DNA of 45,245 bases, taken from positions 1 to 45,245 of the IMG/VR virus record IMGVR_UViG_3300028176_000007; one strand, written 5' to 3'. Position numbers and translations under genes: made by a program. The stretch comes from a virus. The number at the start of each line of letters is the position of its first letter. Position 1 is the first letter of the stretch. This document shows positions 1-7,944 of the stretch, in pieces. Under the pieces are notes generated by a model, which saw only the letters and a program-made list of their open reading frames with translations, did not search any database and was not told the DNA's origin.

Positions 1-1643
1 TTCTCTTTCTGAAACTCGTTTAATTCATTCTGAATATCTAACTGATATTGATTTAATTCGGTTTGTCTTAACGTAATCCACTTGTCGAGATTCGTTTTAT
101 ACTGCTGGACTTCTTTATTTATGTTTTGTGAATATCCCTCTAAGTCAGACGAATATTTCTGCAACGTATCTCTGTAAAGGCTTATCGAAGCGTTTAGTGT
201 TTGAACTTCGTTTTGGATACTCAAATCCGTAATCTTACTTGCCTGATTGTTTAATCTTTCCTGATCGAACTCGGCATTTTTAATCGCAGTCTGAACCGTT
301 GAACGGTAGACCTCTAATTCTTTGTTAAACTTGTTTTGTGCGTTGCTAATGTCTTGGTTAAACTGCGATATTAAAGCGTTCTGCTTTGAAATCTCTACCT
401 GTGCTTTATCGAGGTCTTCGTCTGTCGCTATGTAAGTTGTGGCGCTTGACGAATTAAAAGAACTCGCCGGTTGTGTGTAGGTCGGGGCTGTTCCGAGACT
501 TCCTACTGTCGTTGCGCTAAAGACTCCCAAAACCGCATCGGTATAAGAGTAAGACGGTAAACTTGGGGGAGTGGGCGCTACCGCTCCAAGGGCAAAATTA
601 GCGGGTGCTGTTGATAAAGTAATTGTCGGTTTTGTATAAGTTGGAGCCGTACCTAAACTTCCAATCGTGGTAGAAGTATAAGTCCCCAAAACTGCGTCAG
701 AATAAGAATAATCGGGAGCAGTCGGCGTTGTGGGGGGCGTTGAAGATATAGTCAAATCTGACGGCGCACTTGTTAATGTGATTGTAGGCTTCGTATAAGT
801 TGGAGATGTGCCTAAACTTCCTATTGTAGTAGAAGTATAAGTTCCTAAAACCGCATCAGTGTAAGTGTATGACGAATCAGCCGGCGCTGTCGGAGCAGTG
901 GGGGCTGAATAGCTTAAAGCATTTAGAGCGTCCTTGCCTGCGTTAATCTGACTCATACATCCCTGTATGACTGCGTATAAAACTACCGCCTGATCTAACT
1001 CCATCGGAAAGTTTGATATTGTAGAATCACCATAGGCTACCGTAGGGTAAGCCATTGCTACAATCGTTCCGCCTCCGGGTAAGACGTAACCCTTAGAGTT
1101 CTCAATGTAAAAAGACGGATCAGTAGTTGTGGCTTCATAAATCGAACCGTTAGACGGCACAACAAACAGGGTACAACTTGTACCCCCTGATGGGGCTACG
1201 GTTGTTGTTTTAACGCCTTGAGTAAAAGCACTTCCTGCGGTTGTAATCTCAACTGAAGTTACAACTCCTGCGTTTACACCTGTTACGGTACAAGTTCCAG
1301 CCGTTCCCTGACTTAAAGTTAAGACATCGTTTAGAGCATAACCCGAACCTCCCGAAACTATCGCTACGGTAGAAATCGCACCTGTGGCTAAGGCTTGAGT
1401 CTTTAGCCCTGCGTCAATTCTTGAAGCTCTGTAACCACCTTTATGCGCTCTTACAACTCTGTGCGAACTTACAGTAACTCCTGATCCCGCATCGGATAAA
1501 TTAGCGCAATACTCGTCTATCTTTTCGGGGCGTATCAAGTCAACAAGATACTTCGCTCCCGCCGTTAGATTCTCCGTTAATCCGGTAGTCTCTGTGTATG
1601 CCGAACCAAGATATAGTTGAACCCTTGCTTGAAATGTAGCCAT
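1..1643 (-). CDS. Virion structural protein with coiled-coil tail, N-terminal 547 codons (gene continues at 45,245-44,789)
   Basis: An uninterrupted minus-strand frame runs from ATG at 1643 to the edge of the window; joined to 45,245-44,789 it makes a 699-residue protein. Residues 1-80 are a small alpha/beta region (MATFQARVQLYLGSAYTE start). Residues about 95-190 are Gly/Thr-rich with GSGYALNDVL-type beta repeats. Residues about 250-395 hold three 53-residue Pro/Thr/Ser repeats (SYxYxDAVLGxxxxTTxGSLGT). The rest is Gln/Asn-rich coiled coil. It lies directly after the capsid and its small partner and before the adaptor and tail genes, so it is a virion component, perhaps an appendage or head-tail connector part; the family was not recognised. 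The start is the only ATG near the terminator hairpin upstream, with GAGAGAG just before it. Function is inference from position. Confidence 0.85.
   Translation of the reverse strand, partial: MATFQARVQLYLGSAYTETTGLTENLTAGAKYLVDLIRPEKIDEYCANLSDAGSGVTVSSHRVVRAHKGGYRASRIDAGLKTQALATGAISTVAIVSGGSGYALNDVLTLSQGTAGTCTVTGVNAGVVTSVEITTAGSAFTQGVKTTTVAPSGGTSCTLFVVPSNGSIYEATTTDPSFYIENSKGYVLPGGGTIVAMAYPTVAYGDSTISNFPMELDQAVVLYAVIQGCMSQINAGKDALNALSYSAPTAPTAPADSSYTYTDAVLGTYTSTTIGSLGTSPTYTKPTITLTSAPSDLTISSTPPTTPTAPDYSYSDAVLGTYTSTTIGSLGTAPTYTKPTITLSTAPANFALGAVAPTPPSLPSYSYTDAVLGVFSATTVGSLGTAPTYTQPASSFNSSSATTYIATDEDLDKAQVEISKQNALISQFNQDISNAQNKFNKELEVYRSTVQTAIKNAEFDQERLNNQASKITDLSIQNEVQTLNASISLYRDTLQKYSSDLEGYSQNINKEVQQYKTNLDKWITLRQTELNQYQLDIQNELNEFQKE
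19..121 (-). repeat. 103-bp exact direct repeat, copy A (copy B at 45,126-45,228)
   Basis: Positions 19-121 and 45,126-45,228 are identical, while the bases on both sides differ by scattered substitutions. Across the circular junction the two copies lie 138 bp apart, which is 46 codons in frame, so they are a tandem coiled-coil repeat inside one gene (shared peptide NKEVQQYKTNLDKWITLRQ). This is not a terminal redundancy of the contig, because the flanks diverge. Confidence 0.85.
470..895 (-). repeat. Three tandem 159-bp (53-codon) repeats inside the virion gene
   Basis: The motif CCNAAAACNGC recurs at 526, 685 and 844, exactly 159 bp apart each time, and surrounding residues repeat as SYxYTDAVLGxY(T/S)xTTxGSLGTxPTYTxP. 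Linkers between units are Pro-rich. The spacing is a multiple of three and the copies have diverged mainly at third positions, which points to selection on a modular protein spacer. Confidence 0.85.
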
Positions 1644-1656
1644 AACTCTCTCTCTT

Positions 1657-1680
1657 AAAAGTGGGGGCATTTCTGCCCCC
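1657..1680 (-). terminator. Rho-independent terminator behind the capsid genes
   Basis: On the minus strand a 7-bp stem GGGGGCA/TGCCCCC with a GAAA tetraloop (1663-1680) is followed by ACTTTT. It sits between the small capsid partner gene (stop at 1687) and the long virion gene (start at 1643). It probably lets most transcripts stop after the highly expressed capsid genes and only part read on into the tail genes. Confidence 0.75.
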
Positions 1681-1686
1681 GTTATC

Positions 1687-2154
1687 TTACTGGATTATAG
1701 TAAACGACACCGTAGCAGCGTCCTGTAACCCTGCTGTCATATCCACGTTTATAATGTAATACGGATAAGACGGAATTAATACAAGATTCAAGGTTGTGGA
1801 ATTAGTAACCTCTGTGAATGTACCGGAGAGTCCGGGGAATACATGAGTTACCTGTGTTGCGCCTGCGTCAATATCTCCAGATAAGGCTTTTACCAATACG
1901 CATCCTGTTCCTGCGTCTGCCGTAGCAAGAGAACAAGTATCGGTATAGCCTCCCCAAATATCAACAGCAGAAGCACCTGCGGCAGTCAGGTCTTCGTTAG
2001 CGTAGACAATCAAAGAGAATGGTTTTGATGTATCTAACGCTTTAGAAGTTCTAACTGTCATTAAGTCGGCATCGTCCGTTCCGGCTACCGTACAGGTAGA
2101 AACGAGTTTGCCATTTACGGTTTTGTCAGTCCAAGCTGATTGTGTTAAGCTCAT
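1687..2154 (-). CDS. Small beta-rich virion protein, candidate capsid decoration protein
   Basis: 155 residues, rich in Thr, Ser, Val and Ala with alternating hydrophobic residues that suggest a beta-sandwich. It contains no transmembrane segment or catalytic motif. It lies 10 bp after the major capsid gene, the usual place of head decoration or stabilisation proteins, and is followed by a strong terminator as expected for an abundant product. No family was recognised from sequence; the decoration role is inferred from position and size. The start ATG at 2154 has GGAGAC just upstream. The 146-residue protein at 44,349 has a similar composition, but I cannot show homology. Confidence 0.75.
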   Translation of the reverse strand: MSLTQSAWTDKTVNGKLVSTCTVAGTDDADLMTVRTSKALDTSKPFSLIVYANEDLTAAGASAVDIWGGYTDTCSLATADAGTGCVLVKALSGDIDAGATQVTHVFPGLSGTFTEVTNSTTLNLVLIPSYPYYIINVDMTAGLQDAATVSFTIIQ

Positions 2155-2164
2155 AACCGTCTCC

Positions 2165-3493
2165 TTATGTTAAGCTGATTAGTGCGTGTGTCTTGATGTG
2201 TGTTAAACCAAGACCTGCATCAGAGAATAATAAATCCTTACGGCCATCATAAGCGTTATCAGTCTTGATGTTAGTTTTGTATTCTGTCGGACGATATTCC
2301 ATATATTTAACATATCTATCGTCAACAACTACCATCTTGTTAGCGTATTCATATTTCAATGAATCTGATTTTGTAAGTTTAAGGTCACCGTTAGGGGTGG
2401 TCAATGCACGAACATTAAGTCCGAAACTGTCCCTGCCCTGCGGAGCGAATTGAACTGTCCAGTTATCGTTGATTCCTTTGCCTCTTGCGTAGGTCAGTTT
2501 TGACCAGAACGAATAAGCACTGATTCCCGATACCGCATAGAGTTCGCCGTTCGGAGGATAATACTGGAATAACTTCTCCGACATATCGACAAATTCATCG
2601 TAAGTTAAAGATGCTTTTGCCAACGACCAGATATTCTGGAATTGACCGCTTGAAGCACCGTATTTGTTGATTGCGGTGATAATACCCATTGTTGATCTTA
2701 CTACCTTACCTGTATCGCCTGTTAGAGCATCGTGGTAAGAGAATGTGTCGCCTGCTGTAAGATTTGAGCCTGCGGGATTTTCGCCTTTTAGGAAAGCGCC
2801 GTCAATGTTAAGTTTATGAGCTTTTGTGTATTCGGCAACGAGTCTCATAAATTCGTTGTTGTCGCCACGAAGAGCCGCATAAAGAATTTCACCCTCTAAC
2901 TGAATGGATGTTTTGAACTGCTGGCACTGTCCGAAGACTACTGCGAGTTCGGATGCGATTGCGTCCGGTGCTTCGCTGCCGTCTTCCTGTGCATTTGAGT
3001 ATTCAACCAAGACGTCATTATCTACGATACTGATTGCGGTTGTTCCGAAGTTTTTAACTTTTATGCTTGAAGACGAAGTGTCGTCTGTTAATAGAACACG
3101 GCCTTTCAAAGTCGTTAGGGTTGTGTCCCATACTTCATAAGCTTTGTGAACAAATGAAGCGTCTATTGTGGTTGTCGAGCCGTAACCTGTGATGTTATCG
3201 ACATCGAGTTCATTTGATTCTGCGGATGCTCCGCTTGAAGCTGCGGCGATTGTTTCTGTTTCGCCGTTGATTATCATATAACGTCTCATGTATGTATTTT
3301 CATACTGAAACTGTTTGAACACGGGGTCTTTTAACCCGCCCATTCTGTTCTTTAATGCAAGCCATAGAAACGGCGTTTCATCTTTGAACAGCTCTGAGAA
3401 TTGCTCTGGTTGAATGTAAAACTGCCGGCGATCTCCGCCCATTACAGCCGACATCCCGCCAGTTGCGAGCGTTTTTACTGTTGCGTCTGCCAT
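2165..3493 (-). CDS. Major capsid protein
   Basis: 442 residues. The position after a scaffold-like protein and portal, the length, and the general pattern (N-terminal region with a QFYIQPEQFSELFKDETPFL segment, a central Ser/Thr-rich insertion around residues 85-150, and a C-terminal region ending THIKTHALISL) fit an HK97-fold major capsid protein. The 'TPFLWLAL' segment near the start resembles those of DUF5309/SU10-like capsid proteins, but I assign the subfamily only tentatively. The Ser/Thr-rich insertion may be a surface-exposed domain. ATG at 3493 has GAGGAATA upstream. The gene is 15 bp downstream of the scaffold gene. Confidence 0.85.
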   Translation of the reverse strand: MADATVKTLATGGMSAVMGGDRRQFYIQPEQFSELFKDETPFLWLALKNRMGGLKDPVFKQFQYENTYMRRYMIINGETETIAAASSGASAESNELDVDNITGYGSTTTIDASFVHKAYEVWDTTLTTLKGRVLLTDDTSSSSIKVKNFGTTAISIVDNDVLVEYSNAQEDGSEAPDAIASELAVVFGQCQQFKTSIQLEGEILYAALRGDNNEFMRLVAEYTKAHKLNIDGAFLKGENPAGSNLTAGDTFSYHDALTGDTGKVVRSTMGIITAINKYGASSGQFQNIWSLAKASLTYDEFVDMSEKLFQYYPPNGELYAVSGISAYSFWSKLTYARGKGINDNWTVQFAPQGRDSFGLNVRALTTPNGDLKLTKSDSLKYEYANKMVVVDDRYVKYMEYRPTEYKTNIKTDNAYDGRKDLLFSDAGLGLTHIKTHALISLT

Positions 3494-3508
3494 ATTATTC
3501 CTCTAAAA

Positions 3509-4414
3509 TTATAGTCTGAATTTTTGTGCTGTTTTTAATACTTCTTTTCCGAAATCAAAATCATCCGGGGGAGCCTGTGAACCCATCACTCCCGGAGGTG
3601 CTACATATTGCGCCTGTCGTTGACCGTTACGATTAAATTGGTCAACCTTTGCCTGCGCCTGCGGATTTAACTTGCCTTTCTTAAAGTGATGGAAGTCTAC
3701 AACATCTTTCAAGAACTCCTGATCGTTCTTTGGCGTTGTAAATTCTGTCCATATTTCTTTGGCTTCACTAACGTCAACTCCGCCTACTCTTTGAATTTCT
3801 CCCAACATCTTTGCCTGATATTCCAACTCCGCTTGGGACTTTAATTGAACCTCTTTTTCAGACTCAATTTGTCCCTTGAAAGTCATTAATTCGTTCTCCC
3901 GGTATAAATCATAGGCGTCTTTCTGGGCGTAGTAGTCTTCCTTTTCACGCTCAAATTTATATGATACACTATCGGGGTTTGTTACAGCCTCGGTAGGATC
4001 ATAGTCCTTTGGTCGGGTTGGGAATACGGGTCTTGTAGGTATTGGTTTCGGTTCAGGTTTTACCTCTTGAGGTTTCTGAACTCCTTTAACCATCTCCCGC
4101 AATTCTTTTAGTTCCCGTTCTTTTTTACTATCCCTTGCTTGGAAAAATTTGTATGACTTGGGGTTGTCGGTGTCTCTTAATTTTATCGGAGTCCCGTCAG
4201 GGTGGCTGCCGATAACTTCATCAAGATTTAACTCAACTCTTTCCCCGTCTACAATTATAAATTCATTTTGAACTTCTTGTACTGCTGGTTGCACTACATC
4301 TTGTGGTGCGGTTTCCGGTACGTTTACCGCTTCTGACTTTGAACCTTGCTGTGTTAATACGCTTGAAAAGTCTAAACTTTCCGCATTAACTTGCCCTGTT
4401 TGGGTGTCTTCCAT
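3509..4414 (-). CDS. Probable capsid scaffolding protein
   Basis: 301 residues, highly charged and without hydrophobic core: an acidic, Gln/Pro-rich N-terminus (about 1-100), a Pro-rich hinge (PEVKPEPKPIPTRPVFPTRP region about 115-135), then a Glu/Lys/Gln helical stretch likely to be coiled coil (about 145-210) and a basic, Gln/Pro-rich C-terminus. This composition and the place immediately before the major capsid gene are typical of scaffold proteins, which direct prohead assembly and leave before packaging. ATG at 4414 has a good AAGGAGAACACA site. No protease motif is visible in it. Confidence 0.75.
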   Translation of the reverse strand: MEDTQTGQVNAESLDFSSVLTQQGSKSEAVNVPETAPQDVVQPAVQEVQNEFIIVDGERVELNLDEVIGSHPDGTPIKLRDTDNPKSYKFFQARDSKKERELKELREMVKGVQKPQEVKPEPKPIPTRPVFPTRPKDYDPTEAVTNPDSVSYKFEREKEDYYAQKDAYDLYRENELMTFKGQIESEKEVQLKSQAELEYQAKMLGEIQRVGGVDVSEAKEIWTEFTTPKNDQEFLKDVVDFHHFKKGKLNPQAQAKVDQFNRNGQRQAQYVAPPGVMGSQAPPDDFDFGKEVLKTAQKFRL

Positions 4415-4451
4415 TGTGTTCTCCTTTTTGTGGGTGCTTTCGCTTGCCCGT

Positions 4452-5450
4452 TTATGATTCTGTTACTGTTACAAATCCGTGTGCGCTTAAATTACCGTGA
4501 ACTCTCGCAGGCCCATTGTTGACACAAGTTATTAACGCAGTTCCCATTACATAGTTGCCAACATACTGAATCATTCCAGCCACGCAATTATCGTCAATCG
4601 CCGTTAGGCATCCACGCCCTAAGTCTCCGATAACATTATTCTTGAAGACAGTATTGTCGGCTGCTGTTCCGTTTTGTCCCGTTGAACAAGTGTCGTCTAT
4701 CAGTACGCCAGCCGTTGTTCCGTGAATATAATTGCCCTCAATTCTATTAGAGTCAAAGTTCGTTCCCTGAACGTGAAATCCTACTGCTGCGATTACGTTT
4801 CCGTTCCCTGTCCAGTGATTATCAACTATTACGTTACCGCCACTGGCCCCCGAAAATCTTAATCCACCCGTAGATGCGTGAGTCGATGTTTGGAACGTAC
4901 ATCCTTTGATCGTCGATCTGAATAGATTAACAAAATCGGCGCAATAATAATTTCCGCCGGAAATAAACTGAAGATTGTATAACCCCAATCCTCTCGCCGT
5001 TCCAGCTATTCCATCCGCACCGTCTGCCCCGATTCTCGCAATACCGGAACCGTTACCGTTAGAAACAGCCCCTACGCCGATAATATCACAAAAACTTGGG
5101 AGCGCCGCTACTGCGGCATAAGCCGTTCCCGTGCCCTGAACATAAATTCTATTCTTTAGGTTATGATTAGTTAAAGTCGCGCCACCCCACGAAGCGAGTC
5201 TTGCCACCTCCGAAAGAGTAATCGCTTGGTTTACTTCCGCTACAGCCGTTTCCCAAGTTAGTCCATCGTTGGCGTCGTCCCCCTCAATATTATTAACGTA
5301 ATAGTCTATCCCGCTAATGTTATAGGGGACTAAATGAATTTGATCGTTCTCATCCGTCATCAAAAAACTATAAGCATTTGTCGGGTTGACGTCCTCAATG
5401 CTTGCGTTTGGAAGATGATTTAGATTGCTTAATAATTGTCCTCTGTTCAT
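4452..5450 (-). CDS. Parallel beta-helix (pectate-lyase-like) protein inside the head module
   Basis: 332 residues. Residues 1-45 form a short N-terminal region (MNRGQLLSNLNHLPN), then a 'YYVNNxxGDDANDGLTWETAVAEVNQAI' segment typical of the entry of right-handed beta-helix proteins, followed from about residue 120 by short repeated turns such as 'IxGCTFQTS', 'IVDNHWTGNG', 'NRIEGNYIHGTT', 'NTVFKNNVIGD'. These N-rich rungs define a parallel beta-helix. Such folds usually occur in tailspikes or in sugar-binding fibres. Its place between portal and scaffold is unusual; it may be a head-attached fibre or a carbohydrate-binding decoration. It starts 2 bp after nothing else overlaps; the portal stop is at 5453. 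No catalytic residues can be assigned. Confidence 0.8.
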   Translation of the reverse strand: MNRGQLLSNLNHLPNASIEDVNPTNAYSFLMTDENDQIHLVPYNISGIDYYVNNIEGDDANDGLTWETAVAEVNQAITLSEVARLASWGGATLTNHNLKNRIYVQGTGTAYAAVAALPSFCDIIGVGAVSNGNGSGIARIGADGADGIAGTARGLGLYNLQFISGGNYYCADFVNLFRSTIKGCTFQTSTHASTGGLRFSGASGGNVIVDNHWTGNGNVIAAVGFHVQGTNFDSNRIEGNYIHGTTAGVLIDDTCSTGQNGTAADNTVFKNNVIGDLGRGCLTAIDDNCVAGMIQYVGNYVMGTALITCVNNGPARVHGNLSAHGFVTVTES

Positions 5451-5452
5451 TT

Positions 5453-7645
5453 TTATGCCTCAACTTTTTTTGATTGTTTTTTTACTTCATCTTGAATCCT
5501 CATTGTCCCTAAATGGGCGCTTGCTTTTAGTTCTGCGCTTATGGGCGCAAGGTCGGCTTTGAATTTCTCGGTAGCTACTCTTTGGTTTAAGTTGGAGATT
5601 TCTCTCTGGCTTGTCTGTGCGTCGCCCTCAAGTTCCTTTATGCGTCCCTGTAACTGCTGAATCATCTGCTGTGCCTGATTGATAATGTTTTCGCCTTCGA
5701 TAATTTCATCCACGTCAGGCTCATCCATATCCCTTATGATCCAAGTCGGGTTCTTGAGAAGCCCTATTTCATACATACGCATTTTTTCTTCACGTCTCTG
5801 GAATCTGTTTATCGGAGCCATTGATCCGCTTACTACTTGAATGTCAAACTTCGTGGCAAGAGTATCGTTCAGAATTTCCAAGATTTCGCCGTCTTCGTTT
5901 TTTACGGGTTGGTTTAAGGTTACTTCTTTATCTTTCCCCCCGTGATTAGGTTTTACTATTCTAAAGATTTTCTGCTGATCGTAAACCAAAGGAATCATTT
6001 CAGAAATAACTTTTCCTAATTTATTCAACCCGCTTTCTAAAACTCTTTTCTTTGAAGCGGTTCTTCTCTGCATCATTTCGTCTATCTGGAAAGTTCCCTT
6101 AGCTGTTTGAGGGGCTTGAGAAGCGTCCCCGTCCTGAAAACTATAAGCGCCGATTACTCTTTGAATCTGTCTTATTAAATTCTCTCTCTGCTGGTATAAA
6201 GCACTTGACATTTGAGTCAACTGAATAACAAAGGGAACTTTCTCTACATCCATATCCATATCGTAGACGTTGAATCCCGCCTTGCCTCCGGTCTTCTCTA
6301 AATCTTTTTTAAGTGTTCCGCCTTTTTGAACGAATAACTTTACGTTTGTAATGTTCTGATTGTAAGTAATAATTAAATTGTCAATCTTGTTTAACAGCTC
6401 TTCCAAAGACTTAGTTAGAGCTATATCTCCCATAGGGAAAGGATTTCTTGAGTGATGAAGCATTACTAAAATTATGGGATCGCTTTCGATCTCCATTACA
6501 TAGTTAGCAATTACTTTATTGCCTATCGAGAAAACTCTTTTAATTCTATCCACAAACGGAGAGTTGTATTTCAGTAGTCCCTGTCTCAATAAGTCGCCTT
6601 TGCTAACTACTTGTAATTGTCTTGTTGTGTTCGGAATCGTATAAGGATTTCTTGCGTCTTCTACGCCTGAGTTTAATACCGGCTGTTGGGTCTGCGGGTC
6701 TAATACCATATGATAGGTATTCCCGTAAGTCCTGATAATGTTAAAGTAAAACTCTACGTCTGAATTTTTTATGAAGTGCTGTTCTTTCCCCATCTGGACT
6801 AAAATCACCGCAGGCTCTTCTGCGAAAGCTATGTATTCATCCTTTGTCATTATTTTCTCAAATCCACTTTGAGGATCGAGAACGTGAAATCTTTGGGCTT
6901 TTATTTTAGTATATCTGTCAATGACTCTGTAGCGTTTTTCAAAGTTTTCCTCTCTGAGCTGGCCTATCGCCTGATCCTGCGGAGTGTGTCTGTCGTGAGC
7001 CGGTAAGTCGGAGTCTTCCAAAGGGGAAATGTTTTCAACATCAATCTGCGGGTACATTACTTTTATGGCTTCTTGGGACAGATGCTTAACGATTAACTTA
7101 GTAGTTGAGTCGCTTCCGAATGGACACTTAGATGATGGAGTTAAATAAACATCTAACGGGTCTTCGGAGATAACCTTAATCTCTCCATTTCCATTATCTG
7201 CGAAAGGATCAATATATGCAATCCAGCATCCCATTCCTATGTCTTCAAAATCAGTGACAACCTGTTTGTTGTGGTCGTCCCCATTTGAAATATACCAGAT
7301 GTATGACATTAAATCAGCCACAGCAGAGGCGGTTTTGGTGTCGCTTCTTTCCCTGCCCACTGCGTAGAATCTCGGAGAGTTTTCTGTCAACTGCGCTACC
7401 ACAAGGCCAATCGTAGGGATTAGCTCATTGGTAATGGGAGATACCTGTCCTCGTTCCTCGTTGACTTTTTCATCGGCCTCGCTCCACATTGCGCCCATCT
7501 TAAAGGCTCTGTCGGAAGCACACCGGTTAGCCCAAGAACTTCGATAAGAACTTTTATAATTCCTGTAAGCATCTTCGGAGATTTTAAGTTCTTCAGCACT
7601 CTTGTCTTCGGCCTGTTGTTCTTCAATTACTTTTTCATCTTCCAT
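5453..7645 (-). CDS. Portal protein (P22-like)
   Basis: 730 residues, close to the size of the P22 portal (725). It shows the usual order: charged N-terminal helix, a wing region with GCWIAYIDPFADNGNGEI and DPLDVYLTPSSK, a stem region with the hydrophilic helix around 'LEELLNKIDNLIITYNQ', the 'APQTAKGTFQIDEMMQRR' segment found in P22-type portals, and a long coiled-coil C-terminal barrel (about 650-725). It forms the dodecameric DNA gate at the capsid vertex, docks the terminase and anchors the adaptor. ATG at 7645 overlaps the stop of the zinc-ribbon gene. Confidence 0.88.
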   Translation of the reverse strand: MEDEKVIEEQQAEDKSAEELKISEDAYRNYKSSYRSSWANRCASDRAFKMGAMWSEADEKVNEERGQVSPITNELIPTIGLVVAQLTENSPRFYAVGRERSDTKTASAVADLMSYIWYISNGDDHNKQVVTDFEDIGMGCWIAYIDPFADNGNGEIKVISEDPLDVYLTPSSKCPFGSDSTTKLIVKHLSQEAIKVMYPQIDVENISPLEDSDLPAHDRHTPQDQAIGQLREENFEKRYRVIDRYTKIKAQRFHVLDPQSGFEKIMTKDEYIAFAEEPAVILVQMGKEQHFIKNSDVEFYFNIIRTYGNTYHMVLDPQTQQPVLNSGVEDARNPYTIPNTTRQLQVVSKGDLLRQGLLKYNSPFVDRIKRVFSIGNKVIANYVMEIESDPIILVMLHHSRNPFPMGDIALTKSLEELLNKIDNLIITYNQNITNVKLFVQKGGTLKKDLEKTGGKAGFNVYDMDMDVEKVPFVIQLTQMSSALYQQRENLIRQIQRVIGAYSFQDGDASQAPQTAKGTFQIDEMMQRRTASKKRVLESGLNKLGKVISEMIPLVYDQQKIFRIVKPNHGGKDKEVTLNQPVKNEDGEILEILNDTLATKFDIQVVSGSMAPINRFQRREEKMRMYEIGLLKNPTWIIRDMDEPDVDEIIEGENIINQAQQMIQQLQGRIKELEGDAQTSQREISNLNQRVATEKFKADLAPISAELKASAHLGTMRIQDEVKKQSKKVEA

Positions 7646-7944
7646 TAGCTTCTCAACTTTGAATAAAAACCTGATGTTCCGCCTTTTTGTAAAATTCTAT
7701 GCGTACTTCCATTGACTACATAGTCAGAGTTAGCAAACCAAACGCTATCTAAGGGAGTCGTGGAGTAAACTCTTTTTAACTCTCCGCCGCATTTACAGAA
7801 TCTTTTTTCGTTAAGTTTTTCCTGTAAGGCGTCCTTATCCATTACCACTACGGTCTTGTGAGGTAAATCCGCCGTGCTTATAAATACTTCCTCTACGTTC
7901 CCGCATTGGGAACACTTAAAGTCATAGGTCAATTTGACATCCAC
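7645..7944 (-). CDS. Small zinc-ribbon protein (FmdB-like)
   Basis: 99 residues. An N-terminal CSQCG and a later FCKCGG make a two-knuckle zinc ribbon, with the sequence 'YDFKCSQCGNVEEVF' typical of FmdB-like putative regulatory ribbons found in many phages between terminase and portal. ATG at 7944 lies inside the end of the terminase gene (16 bp overlap). Role unknown; the position suggests that it assists packaging or head assembly or binds nucleic acid. The zinc-binding assignment rests on the two Cys pairs only. Confidence 0.75.
   Translation of the reverse strand: MDVKLTYDFKCSQCGNVEEVFISTADLPHKTVVVMDKDALQEKLNEKRFCKCGGELKRVYSTTPLDSVWFANSDYVVNGSTHRILQKGGTSGFYSKLRS

Noticed and set aside
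1-121. Direct terminal repeat of the genome ends
   Set aside because: The 103-bp match at both window ends is flanked by diverged sequence and is in frame within one gene, so it is an internal tandem repeat and not a terminal redundancy.
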